A stretch of DNA of 64,000 bases from Thysanoteuthis rhombus (Eukaryota; Mollusca; Cephalopoda; Oegopsida; Thysanoteuthidae). A program made the position numbers and the translations under genes. Location of the stretch: contig OY735224.1 in the NCBI GenBank assembly GCA_963457665.1, positions 53,609,429 through 53,673,428 on the forward strand, read 5' to 3'. Position 1 is the first letter of the stretch, and each line of letters begins with the position of its first letter. Below, piece after piece: positions 61,289 to 64,000 of the stretch. The notes beneath the pieces are model-generated. The model saw only the letters and a program-made list of their open reading frames with translations. It was not told the DNA's origin and made no database searches.

Positions 61289-64000
61289 GGTCTATTGGAT
61301 GTCATTTTTACCTATCGATTTCATGGCGTTTTCTGGCGTAGTTTGACGTGCTGATTGCAACGGTACCATTGGATCGGGTGGATTCGATGTATTTTTTCGA
61401 TTCAGCCCAATTTGATGGAAAAAGCCGCTATTGGTCGAGAAGGCACTTCCATAAGGGAGCCATCAAAAATGGTCTTTCGTAGGTCATTTTTACCTATCGT
61501 TTTATGGCTTTTTCTGGCGTAGTTTGACGTACTGATTGCAACGGTACCATTGGATCGGGTAGATTTGATGTATTTTTCGACTCAGCCCAATTTGATGGAA
61601 AAAGCCGCTATTGGTCGAGAAGGCACTTCCATAAGGGAGCCCTCAAAAATGGTCTTTTGAATGTCATTTTCACCTATCGATTTTATGGCTTTTTCTGGCA
61701 TAGTTTGACGTGCTGATTGCAACGGTACCATTAGATCGGGGGGATTTGATGTATTTTTCGACTCAGCCCAATTTGATGGACAAAGCCGCTATTGGTCGAA
61801 AAGGCACTTCCATAAGGGAGCCATCAAAAATGGTCTTTTGAATGTCATTTTTACCTATCGATTTTATGGCTTTTTCTGAGATAGTTTGACGTGCTGATTG
61901 CAACGGTACCATTGGATTGGGTTGATTTGATGTATTTTTCGACTCAGCCCAATTTGATGGAAAAAGCCGCTATTGGTCGAGAAGGCACTTCCATAAGGGA
62001 GCCATCAAAAATGGTCTTTTGAATGTCATTTTTACCTATCGATTTTATGGCTTTTTCTGGCGTAGTTTGACGTGCTGATTGCAACGGTACCATTGGATAG
62101 GGTGGATTTGATGTATTTTTTGACTCAGCCCAATTTGATGGAAAAAGCCACTATTGGTCGAGAAGGCACTTCCATAAGGGAGCCATCAAAAATGGTCTTT
62201 AAAAGGTCATTTTTACCTATCGATTTTATGGCTTTTTCTGGCGTAGTTTGACGTGCTGATTGCAACGGTACCATTGGATCGGGTGGATTTGATGTATTTT
62301 CCGATTCAGCCCAATTTGATGAAAATATCCGCTATTGGTCGAGAAGGCACTTCCAGCATATACATAAGTGAGCTGTCACAAATGGTCTTTTGAATGTCAT
62401 TTTTACCTATCGATTTTATGGCTTTTTCTGGCGTAATTTGACGTGCTGATTGCAACGGTACCATTGGATCGGGTGGATTTGATGTATTTTTCGACTCAGC
62501 CCAATTTGATGGAAAGAGCCGGTATTGGTCGAGAAGGCACTTCCATAAGGGAGCCATCACCAATGGTCTTTTGAATGTCATTTTTACCTATCGATTTTAT
62601 GGCTTTTTCTGGCGTAGTTTGACGTGCTGATTGCAATGGTACCATTAGATCGGGTGGATTTGATGTATTTTTTGACTCAGCCCAATTTGATGGAAAAAGC
62701 CGCTATTGGTCGAGAAGGCACTTCCATAAGGGAGCCATCAAAAATGGTCTTTTGAATGTAATTTTTACCTATTGATTTTATGGCTTTTTCTGGCGTAGTT
62801 TGACGTGCTGATTGCAACGGTACCATTGGATCGGGTGGATTTGATGTATTTTTTCGATTCAGCCCAATTTGATGGAAAAAGCCGCTATTGGTCGAGAAGG
62901 CACTTCCATAAGGGAGCCAATAAAAAATGGTCTTTCGAAGGTCATTTTTACCTATCGTTTTATGGCTTTTTCTGGCGTAGTTTGACGTACTGATTGCAAC
63001 GGTACCATTGGATCGGGTAGATTTGATGTATTTTTCGACTCAGCCCAATTTGATGGAGAAATCCGCTATTGGTCGAGAAGGCACTTCCATAAGAGAGCCA
63101 TCAAAAATGGTCTTTCGAAGGTCATTTTTACCTATCGTTTTATGGCTTTTTCTGGCGTAGTTTGACGTACTGATTGCAACGGTACCATTGGATCGGGTAG
63201 ATTTGATGTATTTTTCGACTCAGCCCAATTTGATGGAAAAAGCCGCTATTGGTCGAGAAGGCACTTCCATAAGGGAGCCCTCAAAAATGGTCTTTTGAAT
63301 GTCATTTTTACCTATCGATTTTATGGCTTTTTCTGGCATAGTTTGACGTGCTGATTGCAACGGTACCATTAGATCGGGGGGATTTGATGTATTTTTCGAC
63401 TCAGCCCAATTTGATGGAAAAAGCCGCTATTGGTCGAGGAGGCACTTCCAAATGGGAGCCATCAAAAATGGTCTTTTGAATGTCATTTTTACCTATCGAT
63501 TTTATGGCTTTTTCTGAGATAGTTTGACGTGCTGATTGCAACGGTACCATTGGATCGGGTGGATTTGATGTATTTTTCGACTCAGCCCAATTTGATGGAA
63601 AAAGCCGCTATTGGTCGAGAAGGCACTTCCATAAGGGAGCCATCAAAAATGGTCTTTTGAATGTCATTTTTACCTATCGATTTTATGGCTTTTTCTGGCG
63701 TAGTTTGACGTGCTGATTGCAACGGTACCATTAGATTGGGTGGATTTGATGTATTTTTCGACTCAGCCCAATTTGATGGAAAAAGAGACTATTGGTCGAG
63801 AAGGCACTTCCATGAGGGAGCCATCAAAAATGGTCTTTAAAAGGTCATTTTTACCAATCGATTTTATGGCTTTTTCTGGCGTAGTTTGACGTGCTGATTG
63901 CAACGGTACCATTGGATCGGGTGGATTTGATGTATTTTTCGACTCAGCCCAATTTGATGGAAAAGGCCGCTATTGGTCGAGAAGGCACTTCCATAAGGGA
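61289..64000 (-). repeat. Right-array 3,285-bp higher-order repeat, copy 2 (cut by window end)
   Basis: Second copy of the 58,004-60,715 block. It differs by scattered single bases (for example gggttgattt at 60,274 against gggtggattt at 63,559). The window ends inside it, so its true length is unknown. Confidence 0.85.

Larger units (their letters stand above)
54606..64000 (-). repeat. Right satellite array, same family in inverted orientation (about 51 copies)
   Basis: The reverse complement of the left monomer, with the same ~181-bp period (ggtaccatt recurs from 54,611 onward). It starts at caacggtacc, exactly the mirror of the left junction, so both arrays meet the unique core at the same point in the monomer. 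The first monomer here differs from the last left monomer at roughly 7 of 181 positions, and the next ones do not correspond at all. Type B units occur at about 56,112, 56,300, 57,945, 61,040 and 61,222. The array runs off the window end. Confidence 0.98.

Noticed and set aside
54606-64000. Open frames in the right satellite
   Set aside because: Same reason; they mirror the left-array frames.

Overview
The window is one very large inverted repeat. The left half is a tandem satellite array read on + (1-31,946). The middle is a 22.66-kb AT-rich palindrome (31,947-54,605). The right half is the same satellite read on - (54,606 to the window end). Paired positions in the two palindrome arms add up to 86,558 near the centre, 86,554 beyond the (TG)n tract and about 86,552 at the satellite junctions. 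The shifts come from a few small indels that can be seen by eye.

The DNA looks like an invertebrate animal genome, but I cannot name the taxon. The signs are exon/intron structure with GT..AG junctions, exons of a titin/MLCK-family kinase (a metazoan family), a decayed LINE, hAT-like terminal motifs, long (TG)n/(TATG)n/(TATC)n microsatellites, a TTAGGG-type telomere-like motif and megasatellite-scale tandem arrays. There is no bacterial or phage gene content. Nearly all the open frames in the arrays are shadows of the satellite.

Satellite: a 181-bp type A monomer and a 190-bp type B monomer that differ only in one internal cassette. There are about 175 monomers on the left and about 51 on the right. 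Both arrays have higher-order duplications. Each A monomer carries eight CpGs, and most of the variation among copies is CpG to TpG/CpA.

Palindrome core: arms of about 10.6 kb (31,947-42,574 and 43,984-54,605) around a 1.4-kb centre. Each arm holds, from the outside in: an interval bounded by ~78-bp inverted repeats that contains two kinase C-lobe exons and a smaller inverted-repeat element; a telomere-like motif; a broken coding exon; a ~90-bp minisatellite; a 96-nt exon-like block; microsatellites; a 58-bp triplication; a small two-exon gene model with a CRE plus TATA promoter; a LINE 3' remnant; a dispersed repeat 'X'; and a hairpin. The centre is a mosaic of older, diverged copies of the same LINE and X modules. 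Identity between arms is nearly complete for the inner ~8.5 kb, lower in the outer ~2 kb, about 90% just inside the hairpin, and about 96% in the first satellite monomer. Beyond that the two satellite arrays have no common register. This fits an old inverted duplication whose arms are kept alike by gene conversion, as in sex-chromosome palindromes, better than a fold-back assembly artefact.

No gene here is clearly intact. The best candidate for a living gene is the small CRE/TATA two-exon model, present once per arm and transcribed outward from the centre in both.
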